DNA of 64,000 nt from Cupriavidus necator A5-1. GTDB taxonomy: Bacteria > Pseudomonadota > Gammaproteobacteria > Burkholderiales > Burkholderiaceae. The translations under genes were made by a program, and so were the position numbers. Below are positions 50,943-59,492 of the stretch, piece by piece. Each line of letters begins with the position of its first letter. Positions within the stretch are counted from its first letter, which is position 1. The stretch spans positions 1,364,001 to 1,428,000 of the forward strand of contig NZ_JQLI01000001.1 of assembly GCF_000744095.1 (NCBI RefSeq), written 5' to 3'. The notes beneath the pieces were generated by a model. It ran no database searches and was not told where the DNA came from. It saw only the letters and a program-made list of their open reading frames with translations.

Positions 50943-52685
50943 ATGTATATCGAACACGTCCCGAACCGCAACTCGCCCCCCGCGATCCTGCTGCGCGAGT
51001 CCTATCGCGACGGCAACACGGTCAAAAAACGCACCCTCGCCAACCTCTCGTCGCTGTCCGCCGAGGTCATCGAAGGCTTGAAGGTGCTGCTACGCGGTGG
51101 CGTCGCGGTGTCGTCCGCCGATGAGGCCTTCGTGATCGAGCGCAGCCTGCCACACGGACACGTGGCCGCCGTGCTTGGCGCGGCGCGCGCCTGCGGCGCC
51201 GAGCAGTGGTTTGCATCGGCACCGGCCGCGCTGCGCTCGGTGGTGATAGCACTGCTGGTGACGCGGGTGGTGTCACCCGCTTCCAAGCTCGCCACGCATC
51301 GCATGTTGCGCGACGAGACCGCGACCCACTCGGTGTCGCGGCTGCTGAAGTTGGGCGACGTCGAACTCGAGCAGGTCTATGCCGCGCTCGACTGGCTAGG
51401 AGAAGCTCAGGAAGGCATCGAGAAGCGCCTTGCCAGGCAGCATCTGAGCGGCAGTACGCTGGTGCTCTATGACCTCACTTCCACGTGGGTGACGGGACGC
51501 TGCTGCGAGCTTGCCGCCCACGGCTACAGTCGCGATGGCAAGCGCGACGATCCCCAGATCGTGTTCGGTCTGGTTTGCACTCGTGAGGGCTGTCCGGTGG
51601 CGGTCGAAGTCTTCGCCGGCAACACCGCCGATCCGGCAACCGTGGCCTCGCAGGTGGACAAGCTCAAGAATCGCTATGGCATCGAGAAGCTCGCGTGGGT
51701 GGGCGACCGGGGCATGCTCACGCAGGCGCGCATCGACTCGGTCTTGCGCCCGGCTGGCCTGGACTGGGTGAGCAGCCTGCGCGCGCCGCAGATGGCCGCG
51801 CTTGCTCACGAGAAGGGTCCCTTCCAGCCCTCGCTATTCGATGAGCGCAACCTGCTGGAGGTGACCAGCGAGGCGTTCCCCGGCGAGCGGCTCATCGTGT
51901 GTCGCAATCCGCTACTGGCCGAGGAGCGCAGCCGCAAACGCGAGGCGCTGCTGCAGGCCACCGAAGCCGAGTTGATGAAGATCACCGACGCGACCACGCG
52001 TGCCCGCAATCGCCTCAAGGGCACCGAGGAGATTGCCCTGCGCGTAGGCCGCGTCATCGATCACTTCAGGATGGGCAAGCACTTCGAGTTGAACATCACC
52101 GACTCGAGCTTCACGTGGGGGCGCAAGGCCGAACAGATTCAGCAGGAGGCCGCACTCGATGGCCTTTACGTGGTGCGTACGAGCCTGCCGGCAACGGAAT
52201 TGCCGGCTGAGGCGGCCGTGACGGCCTACAAGGGTCTGGCGGTGGTGGAGCGGGCCTTCCGTTCGCTCAAGACGGTCGATCTGCAGGTGCGTCCCGTATT
52301 CCATTGGAACGCAGCGCGCGTGCGCGCTCACGTCTTTCTGTGCATGCTTGCCTACTACATCGAGTGGCACATGCGCGAGAAGTTAAAGCCGATGCTGTTT
52401 GACGATGAATACGTCGAGCTCGCGCGTGCGGCCCGGCCTTCGCCAGTGGCCAAGGCACGACGCTCGGACCAGGCGAAAGCCAAGGACGCCACCAGGCTTG
52501 GCGAGGACGGCTTGCCTGTGCACAGCTTCCGCACGTTGCTCGATGATCTGGCCACGCTCGCGTACAACGTCTGTCACACCCCCCTGAACCCGCAGGCAAA
52601 GATCGTCATGATCACGCGGCCGACCCCAGTTCAAGAAAAGGCCTTCCGCCTGCTCAACGTCAGCCCCGTCGCCTGTACCCAGTAA
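50943..52685 (+). CDS. IS1634-family transposase
   Basis: About 580 residues from the ATG at 50943 (MYIEHVPNRNSPP, the usual family start); an earlier ATG at 50907 is unlikely. Typical IS1634 text: RESYRDGNTVKKRTLANLS, first Asp in LVLYDLTSTWVTGR, second Asp in LAWVGDRGMLTQARID, and the catalytic Glu in YKGLAVVERAFRSLKTVDLQVRPVFHW. Full length and in an element with intact ends, so it may be active. Confidence 0.92.
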   Translation: MYIEHVPNRNSPPAILLRESYRDGNTVKKRTLANLSSLSAEVIEGLKVLLRGGVAVSSADEAFVIERSLPHGHVAAVLGAARACGAEQWFASAPAALRSVVIALLVTRVVSPASKLATHRMLRDETATHSVSRLLKLGDVELEQVYAALDWLGEAQEGIEKRLARQHLSGSTLVLYDLTSTWVTGRCCELAAHGYSRDGKRDDPQIVFGLVCTREGCPVAVEVFAGNTADPATVASQVDKLKNRYGIEKLAWVGDRGMLTQARIDSVLRPAGLDWVSSLRAPQMAALAHEKGPFQPSLFDERNLLEVTSEAFPGERLIVCRNPLLAEERSRKREALLQATEAELMKITDATTRARNRLKGTEEIALRVGRVIDHFRMGKHFELNITDSSFTWGRKAEQIQQEAALDGLYVVRTSLPATELPAEAAVTAYKGLAVVERAFRSLKTVDLQVRPVFHWNAARVRAHVFLCMLAYYIEWHMREKLKPMLFDDEYVELARAARPSPVAKARRSDQAKAKDATRLGEDGLPVHSFRTLLDDLATLAYNVCHTPLNPQAKIVMITRPTPVQEKAFRLLNVSPVACTQ

Positions 52686-52742
52686 TCGACTCGCTCGCGC
52701 GCATATAACCGTGAGAAATCAAAGCATTAGCGCGCCGCGAGC

Positions 52743-52760
52743 TCAAAGTTCGGGCTAGCG
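52743..52760 (-). repeat. IS1634 right inverted repeat
   Basis: Perfect reverse complement of 50801-50818. It lies 58 bases after the transposase stop codon. Confidence 0.8.
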
Positions 52761-52884
52761 GCGCTGCCGACCGACGTGCTGCGCGCATCGGACAAAGGGG
52801 CGTATCGAACGGGGCCCAGTCGCAGTGCCTGGCCCGAACAACCCCGCGAACAGCCGCTACTGGCTCAGCAGTGTCCGGTGATCT

Positions 52885-54105
52885 TCATGACGTCTTCTTC
52901 CTAACGAGCGGGCAGCCACCTTCTTCCATCGGCCGGAACGCCTCGTTAGCGGGAATGGAGGCGATGAGCTTGTAGAAGTCGCCCGCATACTTTGATTCCG
53001 ACGGCTTCTTCACCTCGAACAGATAGAGCGGATGGATCTTCCGGCCGTCTTCGCGAATGCTGCCCTTGCCGAACAGCTTGTCGTCGGTGGGCATCGCCTT
53101 CATCTTCGCTACCACGGCGGCGCCGTCGCCATCCGCCTTCATCGCCGCTACTGCCTTCAGGTAGTGGATCACCGCCGAGTACGTGCCCGCCTGCGCCATG
53201 GTCGGGAACTTGCCTTTGTTGGAGGCGGCGAATTCCTTGCCGAACTTGCGGTTCTCGTCGGTCATATCCCAGTACCAGGTCTCGCTCAGCAACAGGCCTT
53301 GGGCGGCCTTGAGGCCGAGCGCCTGGACGTCGCTGCTAAAGACGAGCAGGCCCGCCAGCTTCTGGCCGCCGGCGGTCACGCCGAACTCGGCGGCCTGCTT
53401 GACCGCGCCGATGGTGTCGCCCCCGGCGTTGGCCAGGCCAACTACCTGCGCCTTCGACGCCTGGGCCTGCAGCAGGTAGGAGGAGAAATCGTTGCCCGGG
53501 AACGGATGCCGGACCTTGCCGAGGACCTTGCCACCGTTCTTGACGACAACGGCCTCGGTGTCGCGTTCGAGCGAGTGACCGAAGGCGTAGTCAGCAGTCA
53601 CGAAGAACCAACTCTTGCCCCCCGACTTGACTACCGCCTTGCCGGTCCCATTCGCCAGTGCCCACGTGTCGTAGGCCCAGTGGATCGCATTGGGCGTGCA
53701 GGCCTTGCCGGTGAGGTCGGATGTGCCACCGCCGGTGACGATCATCGCCTTGTTCTTCTCCTTGACCACCTGGTTGACTGCCAGGATAACCGACGAGGTT
53801 GGCACGTCGACGATGGCGTCCACCTTGTCCACGTCGAACCAGCGGCGGGCGATGCTCGCCCCAACGTCCGGCTTGTTCTGGTGGTCGGCGGCCACGATTT
53901 CCACCTTCAGGCCATGCTTCTCGGGCGAGAAGTCCTGGACCGCCTTCTTCGCGGCCCAGACCGAACCGGGACCAGCGAGCCCGGCATAAACGCCGGTCTG
54001 ATCGTTAAGCACGCCGATCCGAACCACGCCGTCCGTGATCTCGGCCTGCGCCGTGGAGGCCGCCAGAAGCGCGGCGAGCGAAAGCAGCTTGATGCGATTG
54101 TTCAT
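52885..54105 (-). CDS. Branched-chain-amino-acid-type ABC transporter, periplasmic binding protein
   Basis: A 406-residue LivK/UrtA-like protein. Signal peptide NNRIKLLSLAALLAASTAQA, then VVRIGVLNDQTGVYAGLAGPG at the ligand cleft and the two-lobed type I periplasmic fold (IVTGGGTSDLTGKACTPNAIH, WFFVTADYAFGHSLERDT, GLANAGGDTIGAVKQAAEFG). The GCPL C-terminal text is common in members that bind aromatic acids or other carboxylates rather than amino acids. It is the last gene of the transporter operon (livG-F-H-M-K order). Confidence 0.92.
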   Translation of the reverse strand: MNNRIKLLSLAALLAASTAQAEITDGVVRIGVLNDQTGVYAGLAGPGSVWAAKKAVQDFSPEKHGLKVEIVAADHQNKPDVGASIARRWFDVDKVDAIVDVPTSSVILAVNQVVKEKNKAMIVTGGGTSDLTGKACTPNAIHWAYDTWALANGTGKAVVKSGGKSWFFVTADYAFGHSLERDTEAVVVKNGGKVLGKVRHPFPGNDFSSYLLQAQASKAQVVGLANAGGDTIGAVKQAAEFGVTAGGQKLAGLLVFSSDVQALGLKAAQGLLLSETWYWDMTDENRKFGKEFAASNKGKFPTMAQAGTYSAVIHYLKAVAAMKADGDGAAVVAKMKAMPTDDKLFGKGSIREDGRKIHPLYLFEVKKPSESKYAGDFYKLIASIPANEAFRPMEEGGCPLVRKKTS

Positions 54106-54167
54106 CCTGTGTCTCCTCTACTGTGGGGATATATGTGGGGTGTTCCGTTCAGCGCTCGATTTCATGC

Positions 54168-55196
54168 CTATCCTTCCACGCGCTGGCCATGCACGACCTG
54201 CTCCGGCGGGCGTTTCGTCATGACTTGGTGCCGCACGGCAGCGTGGCACGGGGCGGGCCGTGCGCGGCGGTTGCCTACGATGTTCTGGCACAACGCGTTC
54301 AACTCGCCGACGATGCCGCGGCGGAACGCCAGCACGCACACGACGAAGATGCTGCCCAGGATCACAGTGATCATGGAACCCACCTTGTCGGCCAAGGCGT
54401 TCTGGATAGCGACCACGATGCCCGCGCCCACCACTGGGCCGAAGGCAGTGCCAAGGCCGCCCAACAGAGTCATCAGCACGACTTCGCCGGAGGTGTGCCA
54501 GTGCGCGTCGGTCAGCGTGGCAAACTGGAAGACCAGGGTCTTGGTGGCCCCGGCAAGGCCGGCGAGGCCCGCCGAGAGGACGAAGGCCAGCAGCTTGTAG
54601 CGCGCGACGTCGTAGCCCAGCGAGGTGGCGCGCGCCTCGTTCTCGCGGATCGCCTTCAGGATCTGGCCGAAAGGCGAATGGATGATGCGGTGGATCAGCC
54701 AGAAAGTGAACAGGAAGATCGTCAGCACGAAGTAGTACATGCGCAGGTCCGACGCCAGGTCGATCAAGCCGAACAGCCTGCCTCGCGGAATGTCCTGCAT
54801 GCCGTCCTCGCCGCCGGTGAACGGCGCCTGCAGGAACAGGAAGTAGAACATCTGTGCCAAGGCAAGCGTGATCATCGCGAAGTAGATGCCCTGCCGGCGA
54901 ATTGCGAGCGCCCCTACGACAAAGCCCGCGGCAGCCGAGACGGCCGCGCCGAGCAGCAGGCCGAGTTCGGGGGTCAACCCCCAGGTCTTCATGCCGTAGC
55001 CCGATATATAGGCCGCCGTGCCGAGGAACGCCGCATGGCCGAACGACAGCAGGCCGGTATAGCCGAGCAGCAGGTTAAAGGCGCAGGCGAACAGGGCGAA
55101 GCACAGCACCTTCATCAGCATCACCGGATAGAGCACCGCCGGGGCCCCCAGCGCGCCCAGCAGCAGGACACCGTAGCCAAGATTTCTCATTTTCAT
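54168..55196 (-). CDS. livM: Branched-chain-amino-acid-type ABC transporter permease (LivM-like)
   Basis: About 342 residues from the ATG at 55196, with eight or nine hydrophobic segments. The LivM marker LLLGYTGLLSFGHAAFLGTAAY lies near residue 50, and the cytoplasmic coupling loop IRENEARATSLGYDVARYKLLAFV near residue 190. After the last helix the protein has a 40-residue basic tail (NRRARPAPCHAAVRHQ...) longer than usual, perhaps from a frame change at the gene's end. It starts 7 bases after the livH stop. Confidence 0.92.
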   Translation of the reverse strand: MKMRNLGYGVLLLGALGAPAVLYPVMLMKVLCFALFACAFNLLLGYTGLLSFGHAAFLGTAAYISGYGMKTWGLTPELGLLLGAAVSAAAGFVVGALAIRRQGIYFAMITLALAQMFYFLFLQAPFTGGEDGMQDIPRGRLFGLIDLASDLRMYYFVLTIFLFTFWLIHRIIHSPFGQILKAIRENEARATSLGYDVARYKLLAFVLSAGLAGLAGATKTLVFQFATLTDAHWHTSGEVVLMTLLGGLGTAFGPVVGAGIVVAIQNALADKVGSMITVILGSIFVVCVLAFRRGIVGELNALCQNIVGNRRARPAPCHAAVRHQVMTKRPPEQVVHGQRVEG

Positions 55197-55203
55197 ATTC
55201 GCC

Positions 55204-56091
55204 TCACTTTTCCTTGCCAAACAGGCCTGCCGGCCGAACTATCAGCACGATGACCATGATCACGAAGACCACCGTGGCCGACGCCTCCGGATAAAACACC
55301 TTGGTCAGTCCTTCGACCACGCCCAGCCCCAGCCCGGCGACGATCGCGCCAAGGATGGAACCCATGCCGCCGATCACCACTACCGCGAACACGACGATGA
55401 TCAGGTTCGACCCCATCAGCGGACTTAGTTGCCCCGTCGGCGCTGCCAGCACGCCGGCCAGCCCGGCCAGGCCCACGCCGAAGGCATAGGTCAGCATCAC
55501 CATCACCGGCACGTTGATGCCGAAGGCCTGGGTAATGCTTGGGTTCTCGGTGGCGGCGCGCAGGTAGGCGCCGAGGCGGGTCTTCTCGATCGTGAACCAA
55601 GTCAGCAGGCACACTGTGAGCGAGGCGCCGATGACCCACGCGCGGTATTTCGGCAGGAACATGAAGCCGAGGTTGAAGGCGCCGGCCACCTCGTCGGGAA
55701 TCGAATAGGGCTGCCCCGAGACGCCGAATTGGAAGCGGAACAGGCCTTCGATAATGAGCGCCAGCCCGAAGGTGAGCAGCAGCCCGTACAGGTGGTCGAG
55801 CTTGTACAGCCACCGCAGCAGGCCGCGCTCGATGGCGATACCCGCCAGCCCGACCAGCGCCGGCGCCGCCAGCAGCGACCACCAGTAGCTGATGCCGAGA
55901 TACTCCAGGCCCGCCCAGGCGACGAATGCGCCCACCATGAACAGCGCGCCGTGGGCAAAGTTGATGATGTTGAGCATGCCGAAGATCACGGCAAGCCCGA
56001 GGCTGAGAATCGCGTAGAACGAGCCGTTCACCAGCCCGAGCACGAGTTGCCCCAACAGCCCCTGTAGCGGGGCTCCCAGAATCGTTGTCAT
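55204..56091 (-). CDS. livH: Branched-chain-amino-acid-type ABC transporter permease (LivH-like)
   Basis: A 295-residue permease with about eight hydrophobic helices. LivH features: LVLGLVNGSFYAILSLGLAVIFG at the start, MLNIINFAHGALFMVGAFVA, and the coupling loop RAATENPSITQAFGINV. Final helix VVFVIMVIVLIVRPAGLFG is the standard end. It forms the membrane channel with LivM. Confidence 0.94.
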   Translation of the reverse strand: MTTILGAPLQGLLGQLVLGLVNGSFYAILSLGLAVIFGMLNIINFAHGALFMVGAFVAWAGLEYLGISYWWSLLAAPALVGLAGIAIERGLLRWLYKLDHLYGLLLTFGLALIIEGLFRFQFGVSGQPYSIPDEVAGAFNLGFMFLPKYRAWVIGASLTVCLLTWFTIEKTRLGAYLRAATENPSITQAFGINVPVMVMLTYAFGVGLAGLAGVLAAPTGQLSPLMGSNLIIVVFAVVVIGGMGSILGAIVAGLGLGVVEGLTKVFYPEASATVVFVIMVIVLIVRPAGLFGKEK

Positions 56092-56112
56092 GTTGTCTCC
56101 TCCGCAGCGGTC

Positions 56113-56817
56113 TCAGACACCCAGGAGTTCCTGGAGCAGGTGCTGCTTCTCGTGAATCTCGTGCTGGTGGATCTCCGCGCCGATTTGGCCGTGCTCCACC
56201 ACGTACATGCGGTCAGCCAGCGGCGCGGCGAACCGGAAGTTCTGCTCCACCAGCACGATCGTGTAGCCCTTCGCCTTGAGGTCGCGGATGACCTGGGCGA
56301 GCTTCTGCACGATCACCGGCGCCAGTCCCTCGGAGATTTCGTCCAGCAGCAGCAATCGCGCCCCGGTGCGCAGGATGCGCGCCATCGCCAGCATCTGTTG
56401 CTCGCCGCCCGAGAGCCGCGTGCCCTGGCTATGCCGCCGTTCGTAGAGGTTGGGGAACATCGCGTAGATCTCGTCGAGGCTCATCCCGCCGCCACCCACC
56501 TGCGGCGGCAGCAGGAGGTTCTCCTCGCACGAGAGGCTGGAATAAATCGCCCGCTCTTCCGGGCAAAAGCCGACGCCGAGACGCGCGATGCGATGGGCCG
56601 GCATGCCGATTGCCTCGCGGCCGTCGATCATGACCGAGCCGGCGCGCCGCCCCGTCAGGCCCATGATGGCGCGCAGGGTGGTGGTACGGCCTGCCCCGTT
56701 GCGGCCGAGCAGCGTCACGCACTCACCCTCGTTCACCAGCAAGTCGATGCCGTGCAGGATGTGCGATTCGCCGTAGAAGGCATGGAGGTCGGTGACCCGC
56801 AGGTATTCCGTCGCCAT
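56113..56817 (-). CDS. livF: ABC transporter ATPase (LivF-like) with altered Walker A lysine
   Basis: A 234-residue ATPase of LivF type. The Walker A loop reads GRNGAGRTT: the catalytic Lys of GxGxGKT is Arg (codon CGT). The rest is standard: Q-loop region GVGFCPEERAIYSSLS, signature LSGGEQQMLAMARIL, Walker B LLLLDEISEGLAP and the H-loop position occupied by VLVEQNFRFA. In LivFG pairs LivG is the partner subunit and here it keeps a normal Walker A. If the base call is right, this site would bind ATP weakly. It starts two bases after the livG stop. Confidence 0.92.
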   Translation of the reverse strand: MATEYLRVTDLHAFYGESHILHGIDLLVNEGECVTLLGRNGAGRTTTLRAIMGLTGRRAGSVMIDGREAIGMPAHRIARLGVGFCPEERAIYSSLSCEENLLLPPQVGGGGMSLDEIYAMFPNLYERRHSQGTRLSGGEQQMLAMARILRTGARLLLLDEISEGLAPVIVQKLAQVIRDLKAKGYTIVLVEQNFRFAAPLADRMYVVEHGQIGAEIHQHEIHEKQHLLQELLGV

Positions 56818-56819
56818 GA

Positions 56820-57599
56820 TCAGTGCCCTCCCGGCGCAGCGAGCGCGGCATCAGCGCTGCCCATATAGGCCGTGATGACCTGCGGGTTGGCGGAGACTTC
56901 CGCGTATGCGCCCTCGGCCAGCACGCTGCCGCGCGCCAGCACCGTGATGGCGTCGCAGATGCCGGACACCACTTTCATGTTGTGCTCCACCATCAGGATG
57001 CTGCGATTGGCTGAGACCTTCTTGATGAGCTGCATGACGCGGTCAACGTCTTCGTGGCCCATGCCCTGCGTGGGCTCGTCGAGCAGCATCAGCTCGGGGT
57101 CGAGGGCCAGCGTGGTGGCGATTTCCAGCGCGCGCTTGCGGCCGTAGGGCATCTCGGCGGTCGTCATGTCGGCGAAGTCCTCCAGTCCGACGTCGGTGAG
57201 CAATGCCATGGCCCTGTCATCGAGCGATGCGAGGACTTTCGCCGAGCGCCAGAACTGGAAGGAAATCCCGAGCCTGCGCTGCAGCGGGATACGCACGTTC
57301 TCGAGCACGGTCAGGTGCGGAAACACCGCCGAGATCTGGAAGGAGCGCACCACGCCCCGGCGTGCGACCTGCGCCGGCTTCTCGCCGGTGATCTCGGCAC
57401 CGTTGAACCGGATAGTGCCGCGCGTGGGATCCAGGAACTTGGTAAGGAGGTTGAAGCAGGTGGTCTTGCCCGCGCCGTTCGGACCAATCAGCGCGTGGAT
57501 GTGCCCACGCCTGACCTTGAGACTGACGTCGTTTACGGCGACAAATCCCTTGAACTCCTTACTCAGTCCGACGGTTTCAAGAATGAGATCGTTTGCCAT
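56820..57599 (-). CDS. livG: ABC transporter ATPase (LivG-like)
   Basis: About 259 residues from the ATG at 57599; an in-frame ATG two codons earlier is possible. Normal Walker A GPNGAGKTTCF, LivG-type long insert (RLGISFQFWRSAKVLASLDDRA), the signature-like EMPYGRKRALEIATTLA, Walker B LMLLDEPTQGM and switch His in ILMVEHNMKVV. It is the first gene of the transporter operon, with an AT-rich regulatory motif 59 bases upstream. Confidence 0.94.
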   Translation of the reverse strand: MANDLILETVGLSKEFKGFVAVNDVSLKVRRGHIHALIGPNGAGKTTCFNLLTKFLDPTRGTIRFNGAEITGEKPAQVARRGVVRSFQISAVFPHLTVLENVRIPLQRRLGISFQFWRSAKVLASLDDRAMALLTDVGLEDFADMTTAEMPYGRKRALEIATTLALDPELMLLDEPTQGMGHEDVDRVMQLIKKVSANRSILMVEHNMKVVSGICDAITVLARGSVLAEGAYAEVSANPQVITAYMGSADAALAAPGGH

Positions 57600-57657
57600 G
57601 GTCATTTCCGCGCCCGTTGTTTGGGTCTGCTGGAGAATATGGTCGCAGCTAGATCAC

Positions 57658-57675
57658 GTCCAATATATTATTTAT
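57658..57675. promoter_or_regulatory. AT-rich motif shared with the GH88/LysR divergent promoter
   Basis: GTCCAATATATTATTTAT, 16 of 18 bases identical to 49691-49708. It lies 59 bases upstream of the livG start, where an activator site would be expected. The two copies are the only ones I found in the window. Confidence 0.5.
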
Positions 57676-58405
57676 TAGTGGTTGAGACTTTTTAGGTATA
57701 TATGTCGGAGGTGCGCAACCAGTCGCGCGCCTCGCGGATTGTCGCGGACGTCTTCGCACGACGGAACGCTCTAGCCTAGGCTGGCGCGTGGCGCCGGACC
57801 GAGCGCAAGCTGGAAGAGCGGGCCAACGTCTATAGATGGCAATTGCGACAGTTGCAGCCGACCGTCTCACAAAGTCGTTACTCGAATCCTCGCTATTTCG
57901 TACCAACCCGCAGCGGATCCTCGTGGATGGATGTCAAGTGAACCAAGAGCCGCTTTCAGCGGCAGTCCAACGAATTCGCGCTTCGCGTCAGGGCAGTCTC
58001 GCTAATTCCGGTTCCTCACAAGTGTTAAGCACCTTGGAAATCGGGAACGGGCGTTAAGCTTCAGCGACTTGGCGTCTGCCGAGGTTTGAGATGAAAGTCA
58101 TCATTCGCGAGGAGACCATCACCGGCGAATGCAACACCCGGAGCGGAGATGCCCGCCGACTTGGCCGAGTTCTTCGACCAATTAAGACGGATTACTGAAG
58201 CCGAATCCCCAAGGTTCTTAACGCTCCCAGCAGAGGTAGCAGCCCGTGTAAGTTATTTCACTATCATGAAACTATGGTGGGCGCCCACAAGCGCGCTATG
58301 TTGACCCCCTGTCGTCTCACCGGCGTTGCAACCGGTCCGCCACACAAGGGGAATTGCCATTCGTCGAACGACGCTCGCGCTCCCCACCAGCCAAGGCACA
58401 CCATC
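57676..58405. other. Spacer without a recognisable gene
   Basis: About 730 bases between the transporter operon and the SDR gene. A 35-codon frame from 58091 starts with a plausible MKVIIREETITG but has no known family. Lower GC content than the flanks. Nothing else identified. Confidence 0.35.
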
Positions 58406-59206
58406 ATGGATCTCGAACTCCGCAATCAACGAGTGCTCATCACCGGCGGCAGCCGCGGCATCGGCCTCTCTTGCGCGGCCGGCTTTCTGCGTGAGGGCGC
58501 GCGCGTGGCCATCGTTTCGCGCAGCGCCGAAAACTTGGCGAAGGCTTGCGCCAAGCTGGCCGAAGGCCAGGGTGAATTTGCCAAGGACGTGGTCGCGGTA
58601 TCCGCCGATCTGACCAATATCGCCGAGGCCGCTCGCGCGGTGGAAGAAGCGGAGGCAGGACTTGGCGGCATCGACATTTTGGTGACCTCCGCCGGCGCGG
58701 CCAAGCGCCGGCCGCCGGACGAGCTGACCCCACAGCTGTGGCAGGAAGCAATGACCGCCAAGTATTTCAGCTACATCAATGTGATTGACCCGGTGGTCAA
58801 GCGCATGGCGCAGCAAGGGCGCGGCGCCATCGTCAACATCGTGGGCATGGGTGGCAAGATGGCCAACCCCGCCCACCTCGCGGGTGGCGCAGCTAACGCT
58901 GCACTGATGCTGGCCAGCGCCGGACTGGCCAATGCCTACGGCAAGCTGGGTGTGCGCGTGAACGCTGTCAATCCGTCGGCTACGCATACCGAGCGCCTGC
59001 AGCAGGGCATGGAAGTGGATGCGCGTATCGGCGGCATGACAGTGGAGCAGGCGCTGGCGCGCGCCAACGCGCGCACCGGCCTGGGCCGCCTGGCCACGCC
59101 GGAAGAGGTGGCGGACGCCGTGCTGTTCCTCGCCTCGCCACGCGCCAGCTATATTTCGGGCTCCATCCTGTCGATCGATGGCGCTACCACTCCGATGGTA
59201 GTCTGA
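58406..59206 (+). CDS. SDR-family protein lacking the Tyr-Lys catalytic pair
   Basis: A 266-residue short-chain dehydrogenase-like protein from the ATG at 58406. The nucleotide site is normal (LITGGSRGIGLSCAAGF) and so is the C-terminal end (SPRASYISGSILSIDGA). Where classical SDRs have Ser and then Tyr-x3-Lys, this protein reads NIVGMGGKMANP and then AHLAGGAANAALM: the Tyr aligns with Gly and the Lys with Asn. This variant subgroup exists in proteobacteria; its reaction is not established. It stands alone before an integrase fragment. Confidence 0.85.
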   Translation: MDLELRNQRVLITGGSRGIGLSCAAGFLREGARVAIVSRSAENLAKACAKLAEGQGEFAKDVVAVSADLTNIAEAARAVEEAEAGLGGIDILVTSAGAAKRRPPDELTPQLWQEAMTAKYFSYINVIDPVVKRMAQQGRGAIVNIVGMGGKMANPAHLAGGAANAALMLASAGLANAYGKLGVRVNAVNPSATHTERLQQGMEVDARIGGMTVEQALARANARTGLGRLATPEEVADAVLFLASPRASYISGSILSIDGATTPMVV

Positions 59207-59253
59207 GGCTGCCAGCCTATTGCGTAGGGGTGCATGGCCACGCAGCGCGTGCG

Positions 59254-59492
59254 GGGGGCGCGTGCCGGAATGGGAACCGCAAGCCGCGGTGCTGGCCAGC
59301 GCCTCGGCGCACTGGCTGCGCCACACCGCCGGCTCGCACATGACCGACAAGCAGGTCGACCTGCGTTTTGTGCGCGACAACTTCGGGCACAGCTCGCTGT
59401 CGACCACGAGCGGCTACCTGGACAGCGAAGAGGATGCACGGCATGCGGCCACGCAGGAGCGGCACCGGATCGGCTTGGGAACGGAGCGCTAG
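59254..59492 (+). pseudogene. Tyrosine recombinase (phage integrase-type) C-terminal fragment
   Basis: About 78 codons carrying the C-terminal catalytic boxes of a tyrosine recombinase: HWLRHTAGSHM (His-x2-Arg), VRDNFGHSSLSTTSGYL with the second His and the nucleophilic Tyr. The N-terminal core-binding domain and the first catalytic Arg are missing. It ends four bases inside the convergent LysR gene's stop region. A relic of an integrated element. Confidence 0.75.

Larger units (their letters stand above)
50801..52760 (+). mobile_element. IS1634-family insertion sequence
   Basis: Perfect 18-bp inverted repeats CGCTAGCCCGAACTTTGA at 50801-50818 (plus) and 52743-52760 (minus) bound a 1.96-kb element with one transposase gene (50943-52685). 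The element also carries a terminator just inside its left end (50826-50868). It lies between the 3' ends of the LysR gene and the Liv-type transporter operon, so it interrupts no visible gene. Confidence 0.85.

Noticed and set aside
58091..58198. A 35-codon frame starting MKVIIREETITG
   Set aside because: No ribosome site of note, no family and no neighbour in the same direction at short distance.
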